Source: Actinomycetota bacterium
GTDB lineage: Bacteria > Actinomycetota > Acidimicrobiia > Acidimicrobiales > Ilumatobacteraceae
DNA length: 7,634 nt
Assembly (NCBI GenBank): GCA_018882725.1
Contig: VERK01000104.1
Coordinates: 1-7,634, forward strand
Direction of reading: 5' to 3'
Shown here: positions 1 through 6,194 of the stretch, one piece after another
Position numbering within the stretch: the first letter of the stretch is position 1
Layout: each line of letters opens with the position of its first letter
Position numbers and translations under genes: made by a program
Notes under the pieces: generated by a model
The model's database searches: none
What the model saw: the letters and a program-made list of their open reading frames with translations, nothing else
What the model was told of the DNA's origin: nothing

Positions 1-19
1 GCACGCGAGTAGCTTCATC

Positions 20-274
20 GGTCTGAAGTGGGATTCGGGATGTCGTGGCCAGGTTCGGTTCGATGTTTCAGGACCCTGCTTTGTCAACGGAAGCAGTTCG
101 GTGACGGTGTCGGGGCAAGTGTTGATAATCGCCGGCGACCAGGCAGGGTCGTGAGCAGTCACGGTCAAGCCGGTTTTCACGGCCTACCAGAATCTCGATG
201 GCACTCTCCCGGTGTCTGGGTCGGCTTCTTCGTTGGCTTCGTCGACCTTCACGGTGACTGTCGAGGCGCGGCAG
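20..274 (+). repeat. Diverged direct repeat, partner at 1423-1680
   Basis: This block and 1423-1680 are homologous at DNA level in the same reading frame. Long shared runs include the stretches around 110-117 and 1508-1515 (gtgtcggg) and ccagaatctcgatgg (187-201). The copies differ by one codon of length, near the GT-LPV / GTDLSV position. It is a segmental or whole-gene tandem duplication of one exoprotein module that has since diverged by substitutions, mostly at third positions. This pair is a possible substrate for recombination between the two genes. Confidence 0.85.
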
Positions 275-474
275 TGTGCGATCACCATCACTCAAAGCGG
301 CCGAGCGACCGTGAGCGGCAAGCCAGGCGTATACGTGGATGGAACGGCGACTGGGCTTCCCACCGGAGAAGCGCTCAAGGTCTGGGTGACGTTCCCGGGT
401 CAGACCTCGTACACCGAAGGCTCGGCCAAACCAGTGGTCGACAACAACGGCAACTTCGAGTGGTCGCGAAAGAC

Positions 475-502
475 CGTTAAGTAGACGTACGTCTACTTCA
501 CG
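475..502. repeat. Long palindrome: 20-bp perfect core, 28 bp with one mismatch
   Basis: Positions 479-498 read aagtagacgtacgtctactt, identical to their own reverse complement. Extending outward, 478/499 is a mismatch and 477/500, 476/501 and 475/502 pair again, giving 13 of 14 paired positions. The second in-frame stop of the pseudogene (TAG, 482-484) lies inside the core. A perfect dyad of this length is rare by chance in a window of this size. It has no U-tract, so it does not look like an intrinsic terminator. A dimeric regulator site about 160 bp upstream of the exoprotein start is possible but unsupported by other evidence. Confidence 0.85.
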
Positions 503-601
503 AGGGCCAACAACCAAAACTGCAGATCGAGCACGGTCATCATTCCCGCCGGCTAGTTCCTCGGGCAGTCGTTGTGTATCGACACTGGTAAGAGGTGGGG
601 T

Positions 602-630
602 TTCGGGGCTGACCGATTGCGGACTATGTT
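602..630 (+). promoter_or_regulatory. Weak promoter candidate upstream of the exoprotein gene
   Basis: TATGTT at 625-630 matches four of six bases of the -10 consensus and lies 30 bp upstream of the ATG at 661. The hexamer 17 bp further upstream (TTCGGG, 602-607) matches the -35 consensus poorly. The intergenic stretch 557-660 contains no other good promoter match. This is a guess about position only. Confidence 0.2.
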
Positions 631-654
631 TCGACCGACGAGATCGACCGGACG
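631..654. repeat. Short direct repeat TCGACCG, 13-nt period, before the exoprotein start
   Basis: TCGACCGACG (631-640) is followed by TCGACCGGACG (644-654). The copies begin 13 bp apart, just before the start codon at 661 and after the weak -10 candidate. Such a pair could bind a regulator, or be chance in GC-rich sequence. Only the repeat itself is observed. Confidence 0.4.
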
Positions 655-660
655 GGGGCT

Positions 661-3429
661 ATGAAGAGACTTCTGATCACTGGATATGCCCTGATTTCGA
701 CCGCCCTAATGATTGGCACTCCGGAATCGCTGCAGGCGGCAGCGCCCGCCACCCTCACGGTGGCCGGGGTGGATCCAGGCATCACTCTCAGTTCGACCAC
801 TGTGACGGGTCCGACCGGGGACACTTTCGTCATCTCCAACACGTCGAATCGGGATGTCTCGATCCAGGGCCCGTTGTCCAGAACGAGCGGTCAGCCAAGG
901 AATTGTCAGACCTCGGGAAACCCATGGTGTGTACTCACTCAAGGTGGCCAGGACACGTTTCGGATTGACGCGCAAGGTTCCTTCACGGTGACGGTTTATT
1001 TGGGCGGAGGCTTCGGTGCACAGATTGGCACGGTGGCGATTGGCCCGGCAGCGGCTGGCGGAGGCGCGACGGGGCCGGCAACGACGGTCAAGGCTTCGTA
1101 CGACCCGAATGGCGGCACATGCATCTTCAACGGCACGAAGACGACGTTGAAGTACGACTCGTTCACGATTGGTTTCTCGTACGCCCCGGGCAATGACGAA
1201 TGTGCGCGCCCGCAATGTGTTCATGTCGGCTGGAACGTGTCGGGTTCGGCCACTACGCCCGTGCCCGCCAACCTGCCACTTCTCAAAAACGACGGGACGT
1301 GGCTCTTTGTCAAAGACGAAGAGACTCGGCGCTCCTTTGTCGCCAAGTCGGGCGACTTCGTGGCCGACTGGGTGCAGGCACCGAAGTTCAATGACATCAC
1401 CCTGCCAACGAATGGATCCACCGGTCTGGTGTGGGATTCCGGCTGTCGCGGCCTCGTACGGTTCGATGGGTCAGGACCCTGCTCTGTTAACGGAAGGAGT
1501 TCGGTGACGGTGTCGGGGCAGGTGACGATCAGCACCGGCGGTCAGGCTGGGTCGTGCACAGTCAGGGCTACCCCCGTCTTCACGGCGTACCAGAATCTCG
1601 ATGGAACTGATCTTTCGGTGACGACGTCGGCTTCGACGTTGCCGTCGTCGACATTCACTGTGAAGGTCGAGGGGCGACCCCGGCTCGATGTCGTAGTGAC
1701 GGGACTGGGCCTTGTTTCTACGAATGAACAGCCGGGAATCGCCTGCGGAGAGGGCTCCTTTTTAACGGTCACGCCCGTGAAGTACACGTTTTGCGGACTC
1801 GACGGCGCGGCAACTCGCACTCTGTACGCGTGGCCCCAATTGGGCCAGAGTTTTCTCGGCTGGGATGGTGCGTGCAAGAACACTCCCATCAATGCGGCTT
1901 GTACCGTCAAGGTGACCGGTCCGACGACGGCGGTAGCACGGTTCGGTCTCGTCAACCTGACGGTCGGCAAACAGGGATCCGGAACCGTCTCGGAGTTCAC
2001 CTTCTCCACCCCGCGCATCAACTGCGGGGCGACTTGCTCGGCCGGTCTGCTGAAGGATTCGCCGATCTTCTTGGTTGCGGCACCAGCGCCGGGGCAGTAC
2101 TTCGTGGAGTGGGCGGGGGCCTGTGCGGGTACCCCGTCGACGAGTGCGTGTTCGCTCACCGTCGCGAACGACACCAAGGCGACCGCCGTGTTCGCGGCTG
2201 GGAATCGTCTGGTCGTCGACATCGATCCTCGGGAAGGCAACAACGGTGTCGTGTGGTCGCTGCCGTACGGACTGATCTGCGGCGGGCCGTTCGAGGCGTG
2301 TGATGTCTCGTTCCCTCCGACGGTCGGCGAGTTCACGCTCTTCGTCTTGGACGGTCGTGATCATCGCTTCAGCGGTTGGGGAGGTGCGTGCAGCGGCACC
2401 GCGACGACGTCGACCTGCTCGGTCTCGTTTGCCACCGGATCGAAAGAACGTCGAGTCACGGTGTCGTATGAGGAGCGGGAGTGGGTGCCAGTCGCGACGT
2501 TCGACGACCCGATCCTTGGGATGAGTCGAGACGGTCGGACGGTTCTGACCGGGGCGGGGAGTACGACACGAGTTCTGCGCGAAAATTCTCTGACCGGTGA
2601 ATGGAAGAGCCTTCCGGAACTGCCATTTTCAGCGATCGTGTCCCGACTCAGTGGAGACGGAAACACGGTCGTGACGTGTGTGGTCGGCTCCAGCTTCACA
2701 CTCGATGTGGTCGTCCGCCGATGGAACGAAGCGTCGAGTACGTGGAATCGGGTCGGGGATCCAATCAAAGCGACCGATTCGTGCCCTGACGTCGTCAGTG
2801 ACAACGGCTCGATGTTCGCGACAGGGAACAAGATCTACGATTGGCGAGCCGGAACGGGCTCATGGGTCGAGCGGACGAATCCGAAGGACTTTATTTTCGA
2901 GGCGGTCAACCGACAGGGAACCGTTGCCGTCTTCGCGACTCTTTCAAGCAACCGGAAGTTGTCTTACGCCACGTATCGGTGGAATGCAGACACCTCGACG
3001 TGGACGACGCTTGAGGCGATCGAGGGCTCGTTTTCTATCGACCGTATCAGCGACGACGGACGCTTCTTGTTCGACTTCAACTCACTAGGCGACCAGGTTT
3101 ACGACACCTCGTTGAAGAGTTCGACGTTCCCCTTTGCTTACAGACTTCTCGTCGGAGGGTCAGTGCGGGGCGACGCCATTCCCATTCTCGAGGTCTATGT
3201 GGAGGATCGCGGCCCTAGGCGACTACCTAATTTGACCTATGGAGTATCCGTGCATCGCTGGGACCCGACCACGTCACGCTGGGTTCAGTCCGGTCGTGTG
3301 ATGGGAGTCGGTTACCCCGAAGGAGCCTCCCTTACTTTCGGCGTGCCGTGGGCCTCGCTCTCGGACGAATCGCCGGGCAGAATCTCGATTTTGAACGTTA
3401 TTTACGAGTGGAGTTTTCCGAGGCGCTGA
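661..3429 (+). CDS. Secreted mosaic protein: InlB B-repeat-like units plus beta-propeller-like C-terminus
   Basis: The 922-residue product begins with a Sec signal peptide: basic KR at 2-3, hydrophobic core about 4-19, and an A-rich likely cleavage site near 26-28. The ATG at 661 is chosen because it places this peptide at the N-terminus; only a weak G-rich stretch (654-658) could serve as RBS. Modules in order: beta-rich domain (about 29-130); Gly/Ala linker (131-140); a region starting SYDPNGGTC that resembles the InlB/Listeria-Bacteroides repeat (about 143-240); the module shared with the upstream pseudogene (255-340); three InlB B-repeat-like units (341-429, 430-513, 515-604); and a region with recurring S-x-DG and RW-x(4-6)-W signatures (608-922) resembling FG-GAP-type beta-propeller blades. 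There are 22 cysteines after the signal peptide, an even number that fits disulfide-bonded extracellular folding. No LPXTG motif, terminal membrane helix or catalytic motif is visible, so it is probably released or held non-covalently. Adhesion or surface recognition is inferred from module types only; the ligand is unknown. Confidence 0.85.
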   Translation: MKRLLITGYALISTALMIGTPESLQAAAPATLTVAGVDPGITLSSTTVTGPTGDTFVISNTSNRDVSIQGPLSRTSGQPRNCQTSGNPWCVLTQGGQDTFRIDAQGSFTVTVYLGGGFGAQIGTVAIGPAAAGGGATGPATTVKASYDPNGGTCIFNGTKTTLKYDSFTIGFSYAPGNDECARPQCVHVGWNVSGSATTPVPANLPLLKNDGTWLFVKDEETRRSFVAKSGDFVADWVQAPKFNDITLPTNGSTGLVWDSGCRGLVRFDGSGPCSVNGRSSVTVSGQVTISTGGQAGSCTVRATPVFTAYQNLDGTDLSVTTSASTLPSSTFTVKVEGRPRLDVVVTGLGLVSTNEQPGIACGEGSFLTVTPVKYTFCGLDGAATRTLYAWPQLGQSFLGWDGACKNTPINAACTVKVTGPTTAVARFGLVNLTVGKQGSGTVSEFTFSTPRINCGATCSAGLLKDSPIFLVAAPAPGQYFVEWAGACAGTPSTSACSLTVANDTKATAVFAAGNRLVVDIDPREGNNGVVWSLPYGLICGGPFEACDVSFPPTVGEFTLFVLDGRDHRFSGWGGACSGTATTSTCSVSFATGSKERRVTVSYEEREWVPVATFDDPILGMSRDGRTVLTGAGSTTRVLRENSLTGEWKSLPELPFSAIVSRLSGDGNTVVTCVVGSSFTLDVVVRRWNEASSTWNRVGDPIKATDSCPDVVSDNGSMFATGNKIYDWRAGTGSWVERTNPKDFIFEAVNRQGTVAVFATLSSNRKLSYATYRWNADTSTWTTLEAIEGSFSIDRISDDGRFLFDFNSLGDQVYDTSLKSSTFPFAYRLLVGGSVRGDAIPILEVYVEDRGPRRLPNLTYGVSVHRWDPTTSRWVQSGRVMGVGYPEGASLTFGVPWASLSDESPGRISILNVIYEWSFPRR
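1681..2472 (+). repeat. Three tandem InlB B-repeat-like coding units
   Basis: Three diverged units encode residues 341-429, 430-513 and 515-604 of the exoprotein. Each has an early cysteine pair (362/378, 455/459, 540/547), an aromatic-x-x-W motif followed by GAC (FLGWDGAC, FVEWAGAC, FSGWGGAC), and another cysteine exactly nine residues later (405/414, 488/497, 577/586). Units 1 and 2 end in A-x-F, as is typical of the divergent InlB B-repeat family; unit 3 ends in VSYEE instead. The units differ too much at DNA level to be a recent expansion. Confidence 0.75.
2482..3426 (+). other. Beta-propeller-like C-terminal region of the exoprotein
   Basis: Residues 608-922 contain repeated blade-like elements. 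The first is a small strand carrying S-x-DG or a variant: MSRDGRTVLTG (621), LSGDGNTVV (663), VSDNGSMFATG (712), VNRQGTVAVFAT (749), ISDDGRFLFDF (796). It is followed by a strand with W-rich text: RRWNEASSTWNRVG (686), YDWRAGTGSWVE (726), YRWNADTSTWTTL (772), HRWDPTTSRWVQSG (865). About six or seven blades can be drawn, the fifth and last being degenerate. This pattern resembles FG-GAP/Kelch-type extracellular propellers. The family assignment is by eye and no ligand-binding loop or calcium motif is evident. Confidence 0.6.
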
Positions 3430-3932
3430 GCGATCAGGTTCTCGATCTCCGGATCGGTCGTGGTTCCGTCGGCGCTGATTCGTTCGGCGCCCTTGGCGAT
3501 CTGAACGACGGGCTCGCTCACGACGGTGTTGCCGAGCAACGCGAGGATTCCCGACAACTGCTCGATCATGTGCGAGCCACCGGTCCCGCCGGCGCTGCTC
3601 ACGATGCTGATGGTCTTGCCGCGTAGCGCGTGCTGACCGAGCGGCCGCGTGACCCAGTCGATCGCGTTCTTCAGCACACCGGTAGGCCCGAAGTTGTACT
3701 CGGGCGCGGCCACGAACAGGGCGTCACAAGCCGACACCGCGTCGCGCCACTCTCCAACAATCGTCGGCGGATCGGCTTCGAGGTCCTCGTTGTAGAAGGG
3801 CAAGTCGCCGATTCGGGTCCAGTGGGTGATGTCCAGGTCGGCCGGAGCGAGACGCATCGCCATGCGCACCAGTCCGGTGTTCGACGAGTTGCGGCGCAGG
3901 CTGCCGGAGATGGCGAGAACGGAACGAGGCAT
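3402..3932 (-). CDS. NAD(P)H-dependent FMN reductase, flavodoxin-like fold
   Basis: The 176-residue protein is full length for the small NADPH-dependent FMN reductase family, cytosolic enzymes that bind FMN and reduce flavins, quinones, azo compounds or chromate with NAD(P)H. Visible motifs: the N-terminal phosphate-binding loop GSLRRNSSN (10-18), LPFYNEDLE (44-52), the FMN-binding segment PEYNFGPTGVLKNAIDW (77-93), and a glycine-rich SSAGGTGGSHM (112-122). No signal peptide is present. The ATG at 3930-3932 is right because the beta strand before the GSLRRNS loop starts straight after it. The start lacks a clear Shine-Dalgarno sequence; a -10-like CAGACT (reverse complement of 3941-3946) sits 8 nt upstream, compatible with a leaderless transcript. 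Its last 28 bp overlap the 3' end of the exoprotein gene on the other strand, and it diverges from the glycosyltransferase operon. No functional link to either neighbour is evident, and the physiological substrate cannot be predicted. Confidence 0.93.
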   Translation of the reverse strand: MPRSVLAISGSLRRNSSNTGLVRMAMRLAPADLDITHWTRIGDLPFYNEDLEADPPTIVGEWRDAVSACDALFVAAPEYNFGPTGVLKNAIDWVTRPLGQHALRGKTISIVSSAGGTGGSHMIEQLSGILALLGNTVVSEPVVQIAKGAERISADGTTTDPEIENLIAQRLGKLHS

Positions 3933-4005
3933 AGCCGTCGAGTCTGCTGGTCGGTGCGTGACGTCGGCGAATCGGTCGTGCCCCCGAACCAGGCGGTGAG
4001 GCGGG

Positions 4006-4017
4006 CAAGATAGAGGT
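4006..4017 (+). promoter_or_regulatory. Candidate -10 element for a leaderless glycosyltransferase transcript
   Basis: CAAGAT at 4006-4011 matches five of six bases of the TAAGAT-type actinobacterial -10 and ends 6 nt before GTG 4018, so transcription would begin at or near the start codon. No Shine-Dalgarno sequence lies at a usable distance. No convincing -35 hexamer is visible. The 85-bp gap (3933-4017) must hold promoters for both divergent genes. Confidence 0.35.
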
Positions 4018-5097
4018 GTGCAAGCCCCCGTGCGCGTCGCCTACACCCTCGAGCAGTGTTGGCACCGCGTTCCGGGTGGAACCGCCACCTCGGCCTTACG
4101 CACCGCGGTGGCCCTTGACGACATCCCGGGCATCGAGTTGATCGGCGTCGCCGGTCGGCACCGACGTCCACCCAAGCCGGCCTACGTGCCATCCATTCCC
4201 GTGACTCAACTCGGATACCGCGCGCCGTGGTTGTACGAGCTCTGGTTGCGACTGGGTTGGCCGCTGGTCGAACGGGCCACCGGCCCCGTAGACGTCGTGC
4301 ACTGCACCGGCCTCATTCCGCCGCCGAGCAAAGCGCCGATGATCGCCACCTTGCACGACGTGGCGTGGCGTCACCGGCCCGATCAGTTCACGCGTCACGG
4401 CGTGAGGGTGTTCGAGCGCAGCCTGGCCGAGATCCGTCGTCGCGCCGACCTGGTGCTGTGTCCGTCGATGGCCACCATGCTCGATGCCGAACGTGCGGGC
4501 ATCGGTGTCGAGCGCCTGCGCCTCGTTCCGTGGGGAGTCGAGCGAATCGCGGTCACCGAAGATGACAAGCGTGCTGTCCGCGCGAAGTACTCGCTGCCGT
4601 CGGAGTTCTTGTTGTTCGTCGGCACCGTCGAACCGCGTAAGAACCTGAAGCGACTGGTGGAGGCGATCAGCTCTATGCGTTCGCCGCTCCCGTTGGTGGT
4701 GGCTGGCGCGATGGGCTGGGGCGAATCAGGAATCGAGAATGCCGACAACGTTCACTTCATCGGCTTCGTGGCCGACGGCGATCTGCCGGCGCTGTATTCG
4801 TCAGCCCGCGTGTTTTGCTACCCGAGCGAACGCGAAGGTTTCGGCATGCCCGTCCTCGAGGCCATGTCGCAGGGAACCCCGGTCGTCACCAGCCAGGGAA
4901 CCTCCACCGAAGAAGTCGCCGGTGGTGCGGCGGTGCTCGTCGACCCGTTCAGCGTCGACGACATCCGACGCGGCATCGACGAAGCGCTGGCGCGACGCAA
5001 TGAACTCATCATCTGGGGCCACCGCCAAGCGGCCCGTCGCCAATGGTCGGAAACCGCGCGTCTCACCGCGGCGGCCTACCGCGAGGTGCTCACGTGA
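4018..5097 (+). CDS. GT4-family glycosyltransferase, first of three
   Basis: The 359-residue protein is a normal-length GT-B fold glycosyltransferase of family GT4, which transfers a sugar from a nucleotide donor (often GDP-mannose or a related NDP-sugar) with retention. The N-terminal acceptor domain includes VHCTGLIPPP (94-103) and IATLHDVAW (109-117). The C-terminal donor domain carries FVGTVEPRKNL (200-210), where R207 and K208 are expected to contact the donor phosphates, and the E-x7-E motif E273-E281 in REGFGMPVLEAM, followed by GTPVV. There is no signal peptide or membrane helix, so it acts on the cytoplasmic side. I use GTG 4018 for its fit with the -10 element; GTG 4030, four codons downstream, is an alternative. 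The stop overlaps the next gene by 4 nt, so it is the promoter-proximal gene of a coupled operon. The arrangement suggests assembly of a surface glycan. Donor and acceptor are unknown, so no symbol is given. Confidence 0.92.
   Translation: MQAPVRVAYTLEQCWHRVPGGTATSALRTAVALDDIPGIELIGVAGRHRRPPKPAYVPSIPVTQLGYRAPWLYELWLRLGWPLVERATGPVDVVHCTGLIPPPSKAPMIATLHDVAWRHRPDQFTRHGVRVFERSLAEIRRRADLVLCPSMATMLDAERAGIGVERLRLVPWGVERIAVTEDDKRAVRAKYSLPSEFLLFVGTVEPRKNLKRLVEAISSMRSPLPLVVAGAMGWGESGIENADNVHFIGFVADGDLPALYSSARVFCYPSEREGFGMPVLEAMSQGTPVVTSQGTSTEEVAGGAAVLVDPFSVDDIRRGIDEALARRNELIIWGHRQAARRQWSETARLTAAAYREVLT
5083..5097 (+). promoter_or_regulatory. Shine-Dalgarno and GTGA stop/start overlap joining glycosyltransferases 1 and 2
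   Basis: GAGGTG (5083-5088) lies inside the end of the first gene, five bases before GTG 5094-5096, which overlaps TGA 5095-5097. This decides the start of the second gene over the in-frame ATG at 5043 and indicates translational coupling. Confidence 0.8.
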
Positions 5098-6194
5098 CCA
5101 TCGCGGTCAACTTGCTGTGGTGCGTTCCTGGCGACGTGGGCGGGAGTGAGGAGTACTTGTGTCGACAGTTGGTCGGCCTGGCAACGCACGAGGTCCGCAC
5201 CACGGTCTTCGCGCCGAAGGGTTTCGCGGCCGCACACCCCGAAGTGGCGACTGTTCACGACGTGGTGGAAGCCGCGCACGACTGCCGCTCGCGACCGCGT
5301 CGCATGCTCACCGAGTCGACCTGGCTTCGCCGTAAGACGCGCGGAGCGGCCTTGGTGCACCATGGAGGCGGAACGCTGCCCGGTCGCTACCGACGTCCGA
5401 CGGTGTTGACCATTCACGATCTGCAGTACCGGCAGTACCCCGAATACTTCGCGCCGAAGAGGCTCGCCTATCTGCGAACCGTCATGCCACGTTCGGCTCG
5501 CGCCGCTGATCTCATCACGGTGCCGAGCGACTTCGTCAAGCGAACCGTGGTCGATGCGTACGGTGTCGATCCCGAACGCATCGCCATCGTTCCGCACGGT
5601 GTGGACGATTCGCTGTCGCGTGACTTCACACCAGAAGGCGAATTGCGCACGAAGTTCGACCTCGGTGTCGCGCCGATCCTCGTGTATCCGGCGGCCACGT
5701 TCCCGCACAAGGGCCATCGTTTCCTCATCGACGTGGCCGATCGCCACTGGTCGCACCTCGGTTATCGACTCGTCCTCATGGGTGGAGTCGGCAACGCCGA
5801 GGAGGCCGTGCGCAAGCAACTTGCCGATTCGCGCGTGGCGCGGGCCGTCACCCATGTGGGTCGAGTGTCCGAACGCGATCGCAACGGCCTCATTCGAATG
5901 GCGCACTCCTTGGTGTTCCCGAGCGAATACGAGGGTTTCGGGGCTCCGGTGATCGAAGCGATGCAGATCGGCATTCCGGTGGTCACGAGTAATCGGGCCT
6001 GCTTGCCCGAAGTGGTCGGCGAAGCAGGAGTTGTTCTCTCGCTTCAGGAAGATCTGTGGGCCAGCGTCCCCGACGTGGTGCGTCTGCGCCGCACCGAGCT
6101 CGTTCAGCGCGGCATCGAGCGTGTCGCGCGATTCAGCACGAGCGCTTCGGGTGCCGCTCTGGCCGAGGCCTACGAACGACTCGGGGTTCGATGA
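5094..6194 (+). CDS. GT4-family glycosyltransferase, second of three
   Basis: The 366-residue protein is another complete GT4 enzyme. The frame is open further upstream to ATG 5043, but GTG 5094 is preferred: it gives the proper first strand (TIAVNLLWCVPGDVGGSEEY, with the GGSE acceptor-loop motif), overlaps the previous stop as GTGA, and has a good Shine-Dalgarno sequence, GAGGTG at 5083-5088, five bases before it. Motifs include LVHHGGGTLPGRYR (87-100), LTIHDLQYRQYPEYF (105-119), VPHGVDD (166-172), the donor-site segment ATFPHKGH (201-208) with K206, and E-x7-E at E280-E288 in YEGFGAPVIEAM, followed by GIPVVTSN. The HHGGG and TIHDLQY text resembles mannosyl/rhamnosyl transferases of O-antigen and exopolysaccharide clusters; that is family resemblance, not proof of the sugar. 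It has no membrane segment. It probably acts directly after or before the first enzyme on the same acceptor. Confidence 0.92.
   Translation: MTIAVNLLWCVPGDVGGSEEYLCRQLVGLATHEVRTTVFAPKGFAAAHPEVATVHDVVEAAHDCRSRPRRMLTESTWLRRKTRGAALVHHGGGTLPGRYRRPTVLTIHDLQYRQYPEYFAPKRLAYLRTVMPRSARAADLITVPSDFVKRTVVDAYGVDPERIAIVPHGVDDSLSRDFTPEGELRTKFDLGVAPILVYPAATFPHKGHRFLIDVADRHWSHLGYRLVLMGGVGNAEEAVRKQLADSRVARAVTHVGRVSERDRNGLIRMAHSLVFPSEYEGFGAPVIEAMQIGIPVVTSNRACLPEVVGEAGVVLSLQEDLWASVPDVVRLRRTELVQRGIERVARFSTSASGAALAEAYERLGVR

Larger units (their letters stand above)
2..556 (+). pseudogene. 3' remnant of a secreted mosaic protein gene, paralogue of the 661-3429 gene
   Basis: The frame is open from the window edge (true start lies upstream, unseen) apart from two internal stops: TGA at 152-154 and TAG at 482-484. 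Coding-like sequence continues past both and ends naturally at TAG 554-556. Up to about 274 the translation matches residues 255-340 of the downstream exoprotein (shared WDSGCRG, VSGQV, PVFTAYQNLDG and SSTFTV segments), about three quarters identical by hand alignment with one codon of gap. The TGA replaces the codon for conserved Cys299. After 274 the two differ: this copy runs into an 80-90 residue beta-rich stretch resembling the Ig-like terminal domains of actinobacterial exoproteins (GTATGLPTGEALKVWV, then TYVYFTRANNQNC after the TAG) rather than InlB-like repeats. Matching on both sides of the stops points to recent inactivation. The piece at 212-484 could be translated from GTG 212 but lacks a signal peptide and a plausible RBS. 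Sequencing error or stop read-through are alternatives. Confidence 0.8.

Noticed and set aside
28..480. Open frame in a different plus frame over the pseudogene
   Set aside because: The product is low-complexity R/G/H-rich, while the frame starting at position 2 carries the homology to the intact paralogue despite its stops.
152..484. Programmed recoding of both TGA and TAG (selenocysteine or pyrrolysine)
   Set aside because: Two different stops in a gene lacking a visible recoding hairpin, in a secreted structural protein, are better explained by decay.
1542..2336. A 264-codon open frame on the minus strand inside the exoprotein gene
   Set aside because: It is antisense to the InlB-like repeats and shows no signal peptide, domain or RBS; the plus-strand frame has conserved motifs and a coherent 922-residue product.
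3390..3429. Cell-wall sorting signal at the exoprotein C-terminus
   Set aside because: The protein ends in YEWSFPRR with no LPXTG-like motif or hydrophobic segment before the basic tail.
3402..3460. Bidirectional intrinsic terminator between the convergent genes
   Set aside because: No stem-loop with a T-tract was found; the genes overlap instead.
5043..5093. Extended N-terminus of the second glycosyltransferase from ATG 5043
   Set aside because: The extra 17 residues would lie within the end of the first gene and show no family similarity; GTG 5094 has a Shine-Dalgarno sequence and a GTGA overlap.
6056..6190. Extended N-terminus of the third glycosyltransferase upstream of 6191
   Set aside because: The 45 extra residues are Arg/Ala-rich shadow sequence of the second gene, and the conserved first strand begins just after ATG 6191.
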